DNA of 64,000 bases. Origin: Oceanipulchritudo coccoides. GTDB lineage: Bacteria > Verrucomicrobiota > Verrucomicrobiia > Opitutales > Oceanipulchritudinaceae. A program made the translations under genes and the position numbers. The DNA lies in contig NZ_JAAGNX010000001.1 in NCBI RefSeq assembly GCF_010500615.1, forward strand, positions 124,001-188,000, in the 5' to 3' direction. Below the pieces are notes generated by a model. It made no database searches. It saw only the letters and a program-made list of their open reading frames with translations, and was not told the origin of the DNA. Positions 8,306 to 17,153 of this stretch are shown in pieces; within the stretch, counting starts at the first letter, position 1; every line of letters starts with the position of its first letter.

Positions 8306-9622
8306 ATGATAAAGACACTCTGGAAATCGACTCCGTTTCTTTCTGTATTCACGCTTTTCCCGGCCCTTTTGCAGGCGCAGGAGCTGCCCGAGGTGGCAAC
8401 AATCAATACCGGCGACACCGCCTGGATGATTGTCGCCTGTGCGCTGGTCCTGTTCATGACACTGCCGGGCCTAGCCCTTTTCTACGGAGGCCTTGTTCGG
8501 GCGAAGAACGTGCTCAGCGTATTGATGCACTGCATGGCCATGGCGGGCCTGATGTCCATCTTGTGGATGGTTTTTGGCTACAGCCTGGCATTTTCAGAAG
8601 GTGCCGGCGGCTTGAACAAATTCATTGGCGGGCTGGATTTCACTTTTTTGCGCCACATGGACGTGAATACCGTCAACGGGTCGATTCCGGAGCCGGTCTT
8701 TATCATGTTCCAGATGACCTTCATCATCATTACCCCGGCGCTGATTGTGGGTGCTTTTGCTGAGCGAATGAAGTTCAGCGCGATGCTCCTTTTCCTCACC
8801 TTCTGGACTATTTTCTCCTATTTGCCGATCTGCCACATGGCCTGGGGCGGTGGCCTTTTTGCGGACTGGGGCGTTCTTGACTTTGCCGGCGGGACGGTTG
8901 TCCACATCAATGCCGGGATTGCCGGTCTTGTTTCCTGTATCATGCTGGGCAAGCGGACGGGCTATCCCAATGATCCGATCAAGCCGCACAACCTGCCACT
9001 GGCGGTAGTGGGTGGCAGCATGCTCTGGGTCGGATGGTTTGGATTTAATGGCGGGAGCCAACTGGCGGCCGACGGCGTGGCCGGGATGGCTGTCCTTGTA
9101 ACGCACCTCGCCACTGCGATGGCCGCCTTGACATGGATGTTCATTGAGTGGTTCCGTCACGGTAAGCCAAGTGTCCTTGGTGTGATCACGGGCGCAGTTG
9201 CCGGATTGGTGGCAATTACGCCAGCCTCGGGAACAGCCGGGCCTGCAGGAGCGCTCCTGATTGGTTTCTGTTCCAGCGCGGTCTGCTTCTATTTTGCAAC
9301 CCGGGTCAAGAAGAAGCTCGGTTATGATGACAGCCTGGATGTCTTTGGCGTCCATGGTGTTGGCGGGATCATCGGGGCCATCCTGACCGGCCTGTGTGCC
9401 GCGTCCTTCATGGGCGGAATTGGACTCGATGACGGTGTGAGCGTTGGTGCACAAGTCTGGTCACAGACCTTGAGTGTCCTTGTGACCATCGTCTGGAGTG
9501 GAGTTGTCTCTTTCGTGGTACTCAAAGTTGTCGACCTGACCGTTGGCTTACGGGTCAGTGAGGACATCGAAGTGGCAGGTCTCGACCTTCGTCTTCACGA
9601 CGAACAAGGCTACGAGATCTAG
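8306..9622 (+). CDS. amt: Ammonium transporter, Amt family
   Basis: The 438-residue protein has a signal-peptide-like N-terminus ending in LLQAQE, then about eleven hydrophobic segments with Amt hallmarks: GLALFYGGLVRAKN, GFNGGSQLAADG and VFGVHGVGGIIG near residue 350. Amt trimers conduct ammonium into the cell. No glnK (PII) gene lies next to it, which is unusual compared with common amtB-glnK pairs. A likely sigma-54 promoter precedes it. No strong Shine-Dalgarno sequence is visible before the ATG. Confidence 0.96.
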   Translation: MIKTLWKSTPFLSVFTLFPALLQAQELPEVATINTGDTAWMIVACALVLFMTLPGLALFYGGLVRAKNVLSVLMHCMAMAGLMSILWMVFGYSLAFSEGAGGLNKFIGGLDFTFLRHMDVNTVNGSIPEPVFIMFQMTFIIITPALIVGAFAERMKFSAMLLFLTFWTIFSYLPICHMAWGGGLFADWGVLDFAGGTVVHINAGIAGLVSCIMLGKRTGYPNDPIKPHNLPLAVVGGSMLWVGWFGFNGGSQLAADGVAGMAVLVTHLATAMAALTWMFIEWFRHGKPSVLGVITGAVAGLVAITPASGTAGPAGALLIGFCSSAVCFYFATRVKKKLGYDDSLDVFGVHGVGGIIGAILTGLCAASFMGGIGLDDGVSVGAQVWSQTLSVLVTIVWSGVVSFVVLKVVDLTVGLRVSEDIEVAGLDLRLHDEQGYEI

Positions 9623-9666
9623 GTCGGCTCAGACGACCCCTTCCTGGTACGCGGAAACCGGTTCGG

Positions 9667-10725
9667 TCAATCGAGCCGGACTTCCCGTCCTGTAGCTGAA
9701 GATTCGGCGATAGCGTCGAGAATGCGCTGCACGACGAGGGCTTCCTCCGGCTTCACGCAGAGTGCCTCCTGACCGAGCAGGTGATTGACGAAATTGTGAA
9801 ATCGATCAGGCGAGTAGGGGAGCTGCGCCTCCGGGTTTTCAATTACCTCATATTGCCCGGGTTTATCCGCGTATTTGAAAAGCTTTGCCGGGAAGCATCG
9901 CGCGCCGGCTTCGGTGCCGTACAAGTGCACATCGTTGCGGTTATCCTCTTCGGCATGACAGGCCCATGAAACATCCAGTGTGACGGTTGCACCGTTCTTG
10001 AAACGGACAAGGGCACTGGCAAAATCGTCCACATTAAATTCGGGATGTTCCCGTTCTGAATGGCCCCAGTCGCCCTCACCAAGGCCTCGATTGCCGAATT
10101 TGGTGTAAGTGGATCCGGTCACGCTGACAGGTTCAAAGTTGCTGCTGGTAAAGAGGGCGAGGTCAAGAAGGTGGACACCGATATCGTAAAGGCTGCCTCC
10201 TCCGGAAAGCGCTTTGTTCCCAAACCATGTTCCCAGCTTGGGAATACCGGAACGCCTGAACCAGAATGCCTTTGCGTGGTAGATTTCTCCCAGGACCCCG
10301 TCTTGTACAAGCTGGTGGATCTTCAGGCTGTCCTTGTTAAAGCGCTGGTTCATGCCAAGCGTAAAGACCTTGCCGGTTTTTTCCGCCACCTCCACCACTT
10401 CCTTCGCCTCGCTGTAATTCAGGGCAAACGGCTTTTCAAGAATGACATGCTTGCCTGCTTCAAGAGCCTGCTTGGCAAGCGGTGCATGAAACTTATTGGG
10501 CACTGCAATATAGACCGCATCCACTTCCGGGTCCGCAAACAACTCACCAGCTGTTTCATGGGCCCGTGGGATGGAGAATTTGCGGCGCAGTTCTTCCACT
10601 CGCTCCTGATTCAGGTCCTGTACAGCGATAACCTTTGCCTTTGGATGGCTGTTAATCGCCTTGGCACTGAATTGGGCAATCTGACCGGCCCCAATAAGAC
10701 CGAATTGAATGGAGGAATTTCTCAT
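9667..10725 (-). CDS. Gfo/Idh/MocA-family oxidoreductase
   Basis: A 352-residue NAD(P)-dependent dehydrogenase with the Rossmann motif LIGAGQIAQFSAKAI near the N-terminus and the family motif EKPFALNYSEAKE around residue 96. These enzymes oxidise or reduce sugars, inositols and related compounds. It converges with amt, with 44 bp between them, and is divergent from corA. The substrate cannot be told from sequence; no sugar operon surrounds it. Confidence 0.92.
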   Translation of the reverse strand: MRNSSIQFGLIGAGQIAQFSAKAINSHPKAKVIAVQDLNQERVEELRRKFSIPRAHETAGELFADPEVDAVYIAVPNKFHAPLAKQALEAGKHVILEKPFALNYSEAKEVVEVAEKTGKVFTLGMNQRFNKDSLKIHQLVQDGVLGEIYHAKAFWFRRSGIPKLGTWFGNKALSGGGSLYDIGVHLLDLALFTSSNFEPVSVTGSTYTKFGNRGLGEGDWGHSEREHPEFNVDDFASALVRFKNGATVTLDVSWACHAEEDNRNDVHLYGTEAGARCFPAKLFKYADKPGQYEVIENPEAQLPYSPDRFHNFVNHLLGQEALCVKPEEALVVQRILDAIAESSATGREVRLD

Positions 10726-10872
10726 GAAAAAGATCTGTCGTGTTTGTACTAGAGTAACTGGATAAATAGACCTTTATTAATTGGGCCCGCCGAGCGCTCC
10801 AAGTCAAGCAAGCCCTTTCAGGTTCCCGGACATCCCCAAAATACCACGTTGCCTTCGACCTCAAAAGCCTAC

Positions 10873-12096
10873 ATGGGTTGTAGCGTGAAACGGCATGTGG
10901 AAGATTCAACAAAAACGGTCGGACAAGTAACGACAGGTGCAATAGCCAAGACCGCTGGCTTTTTCACCTCCCGGATAATCGGCTTGGGGAAGGATGTTTT
11001 TCATCCCTTTAAAAAATCGACGAACCCGCTTTCAACGCCCGTGCCGGAACCTGGGGCCGCACCGGGAATTGAACATTACCTTGCAAAAGGCGGGCCAGCG
11101 CAGGGCAAGTCGCGGATAACCTGCACCGACTATGGGCCGGACCATCACAGGGTCGTTCACTTTGAGACAGTCGATGAATTGCTCTCGACGCCCCGGACTC
11201 CCGAGGGAACAGTTCGATGGATTAATGTAGACGGGCTGAATCCGGTCGATGTTGATCAAATCTGCAAGCAGATGGGTGTTCATACCCTGTCTGCCGAGGA
11301 CGTTTTGAATACCAGCCAACGCCCGAAAATCGAGACCTTTGAGGACCATCTTCTTGTAGTGGCCCGACAAATACGCGTTCAGGATGACCGGCTGAGAAAT
11401 GAGCAAGTCAGTCTCTTCTGTTTCAGGGATGTCTTGATTTCCTTCCAGGAAGAGGAGGGGGATGTTTTCGATTCCGTGAGGAAACGAATTGAAAAGCCCG
11501 CCTCCCGGTTCCGCTCGAACCTGGCTGACTATCTGCTTTATGCCCTTGTCGACAGCATTGTGGACCACCTGTTTCCCCTTCTGGAAGGTTATGGGGCCGC
11601 CTTGGAGGATCTGGAGGAGGAGATCTCCCAGAGTCCGCGTCCATCATCCCAGCGTCGCCTCTTTTCCATGAAACGGGATCTTTCCCTTCTGCGCCGGGCC
11701 GTCTGGCCGATTCGTGAAGTTGTTGACGGACTTTATCGGGATGACTCCGGGCTGATTGCCGATCCCCTCAAGACCTTTCTTCGGGATGTCCAGGACCACG
11801 CCATGCAGGTGATCGATCTTCTTGAGGGTTATCGGGAAACGGCCTCCAGCCTGAATGACTTGTACCAATCATCCGTGGGCAACCGGATGAACGAGATCAT
11901 GAAAGTCCTGACCATCATGGCCAGTTTCTTCATCCCAATCACTTTCATTGCCGGTGTCTATGGAATGAATTTTGAGTACATTCCCGAATTGGGGTGGATG
12001 TACTCGTACTTTGTCTTCTGGGGAGTGTGCCTGACTGTAACAACCAGCCTGGCGGTTTATTTCTGGCGCAAGGGTTGGATTGGCAGGGACCGGTAA
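10873..12096 (+). CDS. corA: CorA-type magnesium/divalent cation transporter
   Basis: CorA pentamers carry Mg2+ (or Co2+, Ni2+) across the inner membrane. The protein has a long cytosolic N-terminal domain, two C-terminal membrane segments and the signature YGMNFEYIPELGW between them. From the ATG at 10873 it has 407 residues; a TTG 24 bp upstream would also be in frame but is less likely. The N-terminus is about 60 residues longer than in short CorA proteins and lacks known motifs. No magnesium riboswitch is visible in the short upstream region. Confidence 0.94.
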   Translation: MGCSVKRHVEDSTKTVGQVTTGAIAKTAGFFTSRIIGLGKDVFHPFKKSTNPLSTPVPEPGAAPGIEHYLAKGGPAQGKSRITCTDYGPDHHRVVHFETVDELLSTPRTPEGTVRWINVDGLNPVDVDQICKQMGVHTLSAEDVLNTSQRPKIETFEDHLLVVARQIRVQDDRLRNEQVSLFCFRDVLISFQEEEGDVFDSVRKRIEKPASRFRSNLADYLLYALVDSIVDHLFPLLEGYGAALEDLEEEISQSPRPSSQRRLFSMKRDLSLLRRAVWPIREVVDGLYRDDSGLIADPLKTFLRDVQDHAMQVIDLLEGYRETASSLNDLYQSSVGNRMNEIMKVLTIMASFFIPITFIAGVYGMNFEYIPELGWMYSYFVFWGVCLTVTTSLAVYFWRKGWIGRDR

Positions 12097-12112
12097 TTTA
12101 TCGGTTTCCCGA

Positions 12113-12994
12113 TCAGGCGCTGACAGCAGCTTCTTCGTTTGAACGGCTATATCGATCGGATTGTTCATCCGCATGGTAGCTTGAGCGGACCAAGGGACCT
12201 GATTCGATCACTCCGATACCGAGCTTCAGGCCAAATTCCTTCCAGTGGTCAAATTCATCGGGCGTGACCCAGCGGAACATTTTCCGGTGCTCCTTGGAAG
12301 GCTGGAGATATTGACCAATCGTCAGGATATCGACCCCGATATCGTGCAAATGACGCAGGGTTTCCTCAATTTCGTGCTCTTCCTCGCCAATGCCCAGCAT
12401 GATCCCGGACTTGGTCGTGAAGCCACGCGACTTGGCATGTGAAAGGACCTTGGAAGTGATTTCCCAGGAAGCGGTCTTGCGAACGGGCCGTTGAAGCCGC
12501 TTCACCGTTTCCATGTTGTGGTTCAGGATGTCCGGCTTGGCATCCAAAACAATGTCCAACTGGTCAAGCCGTCCCCTGAAATCGGGAATGAGGACCTCAA
12601 TGGCGGTCTCCGGATTGCGGTAGCGGATGGCCCGAATGGTCGCCGCCCAGACGGAAGCCCCACCGTCTTTCAAATCATCCCGTGCAACGGAGGTGACCAC
12701 GGCATGCTTCAGATTCATCTTCTGGATGCCCATGGCCACACGTGCCGGTTCAGCCAAGTCGAGCTCGGTGGGCCGTCCAGTGTTGATCGCGCAGAAGGTG
12801 CAGGCGCGCGTGCAGGTATTGCCGAGGATCATTACCGTTGCGGTCCGGCGGCTCCAGCATTCGCCCATGTTCGGGCACTGGGCGCTTTGGCAGACTGTAT
12901 GCAGCGTGTTGTCGTCAACGATCTCACGCGTTTTCCGGTATTCCGGGCTTGTCGGAAGCTTGGCTCGAAGCCAGTTGGGTTTGCGACCATCCAT
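12113..12994 (-). CDS. lipA: LipA, lipoyl synthase
   Basis: LipA is a radical-SAM enzyme that inserts two sulfur atoms into protein-bound octanoyl groups. The 293-residue protein has both Fe-S cluster motifs: CQSAQCPNMGEC for the auxiliary cluster and CTRACTFC for the radical-SAM cluster. The ATG at 12994 lies 2 nt after the lipB stop codon; a TTG upstream inside lipB is in frame but less likely. lipB and lipA therefore form a coupled pair covering both steps of lipoate synthesis. Confidence 0.97.
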   Translation of the reverse strand: MDGRKPNWLRAKLPTSPEYRKTREIVDDNTLHTVCQSAQCPNMGECWSRRTATVMILGNTCTRACTFCAINTGRPTELDLAEPARVAMGIQKMNLKHAVVTSVARDDLKDGGASVWAATIRAIRYRNPETAIEVLIPDFRGRLDQLDIVLDAKPDILNHNMETVKRLQRPVRKTASWEITSKVLSHAKSRGFTTKSGIMLGIGEEEHEIEETLRHLHDIGVDILTIGQYLQPSKEHRKMFRWVTPDEFDHWKEFGLKLGIGVIESGPLVRSSYHADEQSDRYSRSNEEAAVSA

Positions 12995-12996
12995 AT

Positions 12997-13632
12997 TCAG
13001 GTACGGTTTCCGAAAAGGTTCCAAAATTCAAGAATCAATCGAGATTTTACCTGTCCGATTAAAGGCGGGGCCTCGCATTCCTGCTCCAGCGAAGTCACGG
13101 ACCCATCGGTGATTCCACAGGGGACAATTCCCGCGTAATGGGCCAGATCAGGATTCACATTCAGGGCAAACCCATGGTAGGTAATCCAGCTTTTGACGGC
13201 CACTCCGATGGCTGCGATTTTCCGATCCTTGATCCAGATCCCCGTTTTGCCCTCCCGGCGGGTCGCGTTGATACCAAAGTGACCCACCGTCCGGATCAGG
13301 ACTTCCTCCAGCTCGCGCAAGTAGGCATGCAGGTCCTTCCGTTCGCGAAGGCTCATGATGGGATAGCCCACGATTTGGCCTGGTCCGTGGTAGGTGATGT
13401 CGCCTCCCCGGTTGGTTTTCACGACCTCAATTCCCTGGCTTTCCAGCATGGATTGCGTCCAGACCAGATGATCGCCTGCCCCCTGCCGCGCCCCGATGGT
13501 GAAGACCGGCTCATGCTCGGTCAGGACCAAGGTGTCCGCACAGCCTCCGGCTTTCCGGTTTTCAACAAGCTCCAGTTGCCGGTCCCACGCCTCGCGGTAG
13601 GCGGTACGGCCCCAATCCACGGTTTGTTGCAT
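12997..13632 (-). CDS. lipB: LipB, octanoyl-ACP:protein transferase
   Basis: LipB moves octanoate from acyl carrier protein to lipoyl domains, the step before LipA. Motifs are RGGDITYHGPGQIVGYP, the KIAAIGVAVK segment with the conserved Lys, and PCGITDGSVTSL with the catalytic Cys. The start is set at the ATG at 13632, giving 211 residues, the usual length. The frame stays open for a further 104 codons upstream, but that stretch is low-complexity, crosses the divergent promoter region and has no LipB homology. Confidence 0.95.
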   Translation of the reverse strand: MQQTVDWGRTAYREAWDRQLELVENRKAGGCADTLVLTEHEPVFTIGARQGAGDHLVWTQSMLESQGIEVVKTNRGGDITYHGPGQIVGYPIMSLRERKDLHAYLRELEEVLIRTVGHFGINATRREGKTGIWIKDRKIAAIGVAVKSWITYHGFALNVNPDLAHYAGIVPCGITDGSVTSLEQECEAPPLIGQVKSRLILEFWNLFGNRT

Positions 13633-13644
13633 GCCCACACTGTC

Positions 13645-13703
13645 TTGGGGAGAGGCGCTTTTGTCCACTTTTGTCGGGACTTTTTTGGGGAGAGGCACTT
13701 TTG
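13645..13703. repeat. Pair of 19-bp direct repeats in the lipB/oppA divergent region
   Basis: TTGGGGAGAGGCGCTTTTG at 13645-13663 recurs as TTGGGGAGAGGCACTTTTG at 13685-13703, 18 of 19 identical and exactly 40 bp apart. They lie directly upstream of lipB and on the other side upstream of the oppA-like gene. They could be tandem binding sites or part of a dispersed repeat. Confidence 0.6.
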
Positions 13704-13765
13704 GCGTTTCGGCCAGATTGACCTTCACAGTTGCAGTCAGGATGGAATTTAATTGCCTGTTCTTT

Positions 13766-15373
13766 ATGAAGTGTGTCGTGCGGGGCGTGATATTGTTGGG
13801 ATTATGTCTGTTGGCCGGGTGTTCCAAGGTGGGCACTGTGACGGAGGGGAATATTTTGCGAGTGGGTAACGGCGGTGAGCCGCGTGATTTGGATCCCCAC
13901 ACTGTGACAGGCTCTCCCGAGGTGAATATTATCCAGTGCCTCATGGAGGGACTGGTTGCCTACCACCCAACCAATGACGAGATTCCGCATCCCGGAGTGG
14001 CGGAGCGCTGGGAGGTTTCCGAAGACGGCCGAATCTGGCGCTTTTTCCTGAGGGAAGGCGCGCGCTGGAGCAATGGCGATCCCGTGCTGGCGGAGAACTT
14101 CGTCTACTCCTGGCGCCGGGTTTTGAATCCGGGACTGGGCAATGAATATGCCGACTGGATGTATATGATTGAGGGAGCGGAAGCCTACCACCGTGGTGAA
14201 ATAGAGGACATCTCAACCGTCGGGATCGCCGCTGAGTCGGAACGGGTTTTCCGGGTTACATTAAATGAGCCGGTGGCGGATTTTTTGAAGATGCTGCTCA
14301 ATCACACATTCCTGCCCGTGCACCCGCCAACGATCGAGGCCCACGGCGGAGCAGGGGTTCGTTCCAGTGGTTGGACTGCGCCGGAGAGTTTTGTGGGCAA
14401 TGGACCTTTTAAACTGGTTGAATGGAGTCCCGATTCAGTCATCCGGCTTGAGAGAAACCCCTATTACTGGGATGCCGAAACGGTCCGCCTGGACGGCGTG
14501 GAATACTATCCGATCAGTGATGTGAACACGGAACTCCGCGCGTTCGAGAGCGGGCAGCTCCATGTGACAAATGCTGTGCCGGTTAACATGCGTCAGGTGT
14601 ACAAGGAGAGATTCCCGGAGAAGATTCGCTTCGATCCCTTTGCCGGGGTTTATTTTTATCGCGTGAACACGACACGCCCGCCGATGAATGACGTCCGGGT
14701 CCGCAAGGCACTTTCCCTGACCATTAATCGGGAGCAGATCATCCGCCGCCTTTTGCAGGGAAATGAGCGGGTGGCAACGGCGATGGTTCCCTCGGGGCTG
14801 GGCGGCTATGAATCGCCGGTGCGGGATGTGTATGATCCCGACAGGGCACGGCAGTTGCTCGCCGAGGCGGGTTATCCGGGCGGGGAGGGCTTCCCTGAAA
14901 TTGAGTTGCTCTTCAATACGAGTGATAACCACCGGAAGATTGCTGAGGCTATCCAGAATATGTGGCGGAATGAGCTAGGTATCGATATTTCACTGACAAA
15001 CAAAGAGTGGAAGGTCTACCTGAATACGACAAAGGAAATGGATTACGACATTGCCCGGGCGGGCTGGATCGGGAACCTGTATCCGTATTCCTTCCTGCGC
15101 ACCCTGCTTTCCTACAGCCCGAACAATGATACCGGTTTTTCCAATCCTGAATATGACCGGATCCTATCCGCCTCCACACATGTGATGGACCGGGCTTCCC
15201 GCCTTGAGATGGTCCGGCAAGCCGAGGAGATCATGCTCGAGGCCGAGCCGATCATTCCGGTTTTTTGGTATACGAATGTGTTTCTCATTGATCCACGGGT
15301 ACGCAACTGGGTCTCGAAACTTGTCAATCAGCGCCCCATGAAGCTGGTCTATCTCGAGGATCAGGAGGATTGA
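13766..15373 (+). CDS. OppA-like peptide-binding lipoprotein (orphan)
   Basis: A 535-residue family-5 solute-binding lipoprotein; the signal peptide MKCVVRGVILLGLCLLAGC ends in a lipobox. The mature part follows oligopeptide-binding OppA proteins (GEPRDLDPHTVTGSP, VAERWEVSEDGRIWRFFLRE, WSNGDPV). It is clearly paralogous to the OppA at 28237 but has no permease genes beside it, so it probably feeds a shared Opp transporter. An ATG 24 bp upstream is also in frame. Its end overlaps recN by 13 bp, tail to tail. Confidence 0.92.
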   Translation: MKCVVRGVILLGLCLLAGCSKVGTVTEGNILRVGNGGEPRDLDPHTVTGSPEVNIIQCLMEGLVAYHPTNDEIPHPGVAERWEVSEDGRIWRFFLREGARWSNGDPVLAENFVYSWRRVLNPGLGNEYADWMYMIEGAEAYHRGEIEDISTVGIAAESERVFRVTLNEPVADFLKMLLNHTFLPVHPPTIEAHGGAGVRSSGWTAPESFVGNGPFKLVEWSPDSVIRLERNPYYWDAETVRLDGVEYYPISDVNTELRAFESGQLHVTNAVPVNMRQVYKERFPEKIRFDPFAGVYFYRVNTTRPPMNDVRVRKALSLTINREQIIRRLLQGNERVATAMVPSGLGGYESPVRDVYDPDRARQLLAEAGYPGGEGFPEIELLFNTSDNHRKIAEAIQNMWRNELGIDISLTNKEWKVYLNTTKEMDYDIARAGWIGNLYPYSFLRTLLSYSPNNDTGFSNPEYDRILSASTHVMDRASRLEMVRQAEEIMLEAEPIIPVFWYTNVFLIDPRVRNWVSKLVNQRPMKLVYLEDQED

Positions 15374-17028
15374 CCGAGCAAGGCTTCCGCGTGTTTTCTT
15401 GCGGACTTGGAGGTGCGATCACCCAGCATGCGCGCAAATTCATCCAAGCGGCGGGTCTTGTCGTCGTTGAGGCATCGGATGGAAACAGTAGTCGCCTTGT
15501 CGGACTGGTCCTTTTCCACAAGGTAGTGATTTTTCGCTACAGCAGCAACTTGTGGGAGGTGGGTGATACAGAAAACCTGGTGGTCCTGCCCAAGGTCGGC
15601 CAGTAATCCGGCCACTGAGGTTGCGACCTCTCCGCCGATATTCGAATCCACTTCATCAAAAACGAGAAGCGGGGTAGCGTCGACGGCCGCAAGGACCGAC
15701 TTCAGGGCGAGCATCACACGGGCCATTTCACCGCTTGAGGCAATCTTGTTGAGTGGAAGCTGATCGCTCCCGGGGTTCGGGGAAAAGGTCATTCGGCATT
15801 CACAGTCGCCGGATGGACCGAGCTTTTCACGGGCGACAATTTCAATGGAAAGTTTCGGGTTCTTGAATCCGAGTTCCTGCAGAAGGGACTGGCTCTGCTT
15901 GCCCAGTTTATGGGCAGCCTTGAGCCGGATCGAGCGCATGGCCGCCGCCAGCTTGGCCAGTTCGGACCGTTTCTCGTCCGCTTCCTGCTGAAGCTTTTCA
16001 ATTGTTTCCTCGATATTGCCCTGCAAGGAAAGCCGCTCCGCCATTTGTTCCCGTTTAGCGATAATGGTCTCAACCGAGGCGCCATAGCGCCGCCTGATAT
16101 TGAGCCATTTGTCCATGTCCGCCTCAATCTGCTTGATCTGGCGCGGGTCAAAGTCGGCATCATTGGCCAGTTCCGCCCATTCACCGGACAAATCGTTTGC
16201 TTCAATAACGAGTGATTCCACCCGGTCGGCCAATTGAGCGGCTGAGGGGTCGAGCTCAGCAAGCTTGCGGGCCAAGGGGAGAACAGACTGCAGTTGGCTG
16301 CAGATGCCCTTGGAACCAAGAAAGCGTCCGTCAATCTGTGAGCAGGCCTCCTTCAATTCCTGGGAACTCGAAATACGCCGGAAATCCTGTTCCAGCTGGC
16401 TGATGCGCTCATCCGTCAGCTTGAGCTCATCGATTTCCTTGATCTGCGAGTTAAGAAAGGCGGCCTCCTCGGGCGAAAGGCGCGTTTCCTTCCTCAGGTC
16501 CTCAATCCGTTCCAGCTGACCACGCCAGTCGCGGTATTCTTTCCGGTAGGCGGCCAAATCCTTTTTCAGGCCTGCAAAGAGGTCCAACAGGGCAAGTTGT
16601 TCCGTCTCATGAAACAGCTTCTGGGGCTCGCCCGGTCCATGGAAATCAATCCATTGCTTTCCAATTTCCTGAAGCTGGGTCTGGGTGGCCATAGCGCCGT
16701 TGATCTGGATGCGCGACGGCTTCGATTTGGAGACAATTCGACGGAGGAGAAACTGGCCTTCTTCGCAAAGCGGCAGCCCCATCTGTTCTAGAAGGGAGTC
16801 CAACTGGGCGGATTCCGTGAAATGAAAAGCCGCCTCGAGGGTGCAGGTATCGGTTCCCTGCCGGATCAGCGTCTTGTCAGCCCGTGCCCCGGATAAAAGG
16901 GAAAGGGCACCCAGCAGCACCGATTTGCCCGCCCCTGTTTCGCCAGTGACGGCGGTGTATCCCTTTTCGAACTCGAGGGACACTGCATCCATCAGGGCGA
17001 GGTTTTCAATTCGAAGGGTGTGCAACAT
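15361..17028 (-). CDS. recN: RecN, DNA repair protein
   Basis: RecN is an SMC-like ATPase that acts at double-strand breaks. The protein (555 residues from the ATG at 17028) has Walker A TGETGAGKS near residue 30, a long central coiled coil, and the C-terminal signature SSGEMARVMLALK followed by Walker B LLVFDEVDSNIGG. Length is normal. It is divergent from the aldo/keto reductase. I see no convincing LexA box upstream. Confidence 0.96.
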   Translation of the reverse strand: MLHTLRIENLALMDAVSLEFEKGYTAVTGETGAGKSVLLGALSLLSGARADKTLIRQGTDTCTLEAAFHFTESAQLDSLLEQMGLPLCEEGQFLLRRIVSKSKPSRIQINGAMATQTQLQEIGKQWIDFHGPGEPQKLFHETEQLALLDLFAGLKKDLAAYRKEYRDWRGQLERIEDLRKETRLSPEEAAFLNSQIKEIDELKLTDERISQLEQDFRRISSSQELKEACSQIDGRFLGSKGICSQLQSVLPLARKLAELDPSAAQLADRVESLVIEANDLSGEWAELANDADFDPRQIKQIEADMDKWLNIRRRYGASVETIIAKREQMAERLSLQGNIEETIEKLQQEADEKRSELAKLAAAMRSIRLKAAHKLGKQSQSLLQELGFKNPKLSIEIVAREKLGPSGDCECRMTFSPNPGSDQLPLNKIASSGEMARVMLALKSVLAAVDATPLLVFDEVDSNIGGEVATSVAGLLADLGQDHQVFCITHLPQVAAVAKNHYLVEKDQSDKATTVSIRCLNDDKTRRLDEFARMLGDRTSKSARKHAEALLGQSS

Positions 17029-17153
17029 GGATGTCAAAATCCTCTCGTAAAGACGCTGAGACGCAACGGATTTTTTTAGTCAAAAACAAGGGGTGAGAGA
17101 TTATTCCTGCACAAGGTTTGACCAATTCCGCGATCCTCGTAAATGCTAATGCC

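Noticed and set aside
10726-10872. Magnesium riboswitch before corA
   Set aside because: The 147-bp gap lacks recognisable M-box or ykoK-leader elements.
13632-13944. LipB with a 104-residue N-terminal extension
   Set aside because: The extension has no LipB homology, holds the 19-bp repeats and overlaps the start of the divergent lipoprotein gene. The ATG at 13632 gives the normal LipB length.
17029-17153. LexA box upstream of recN
   Set aside because: No convincing palindromic SOS box is present in the divergent region.
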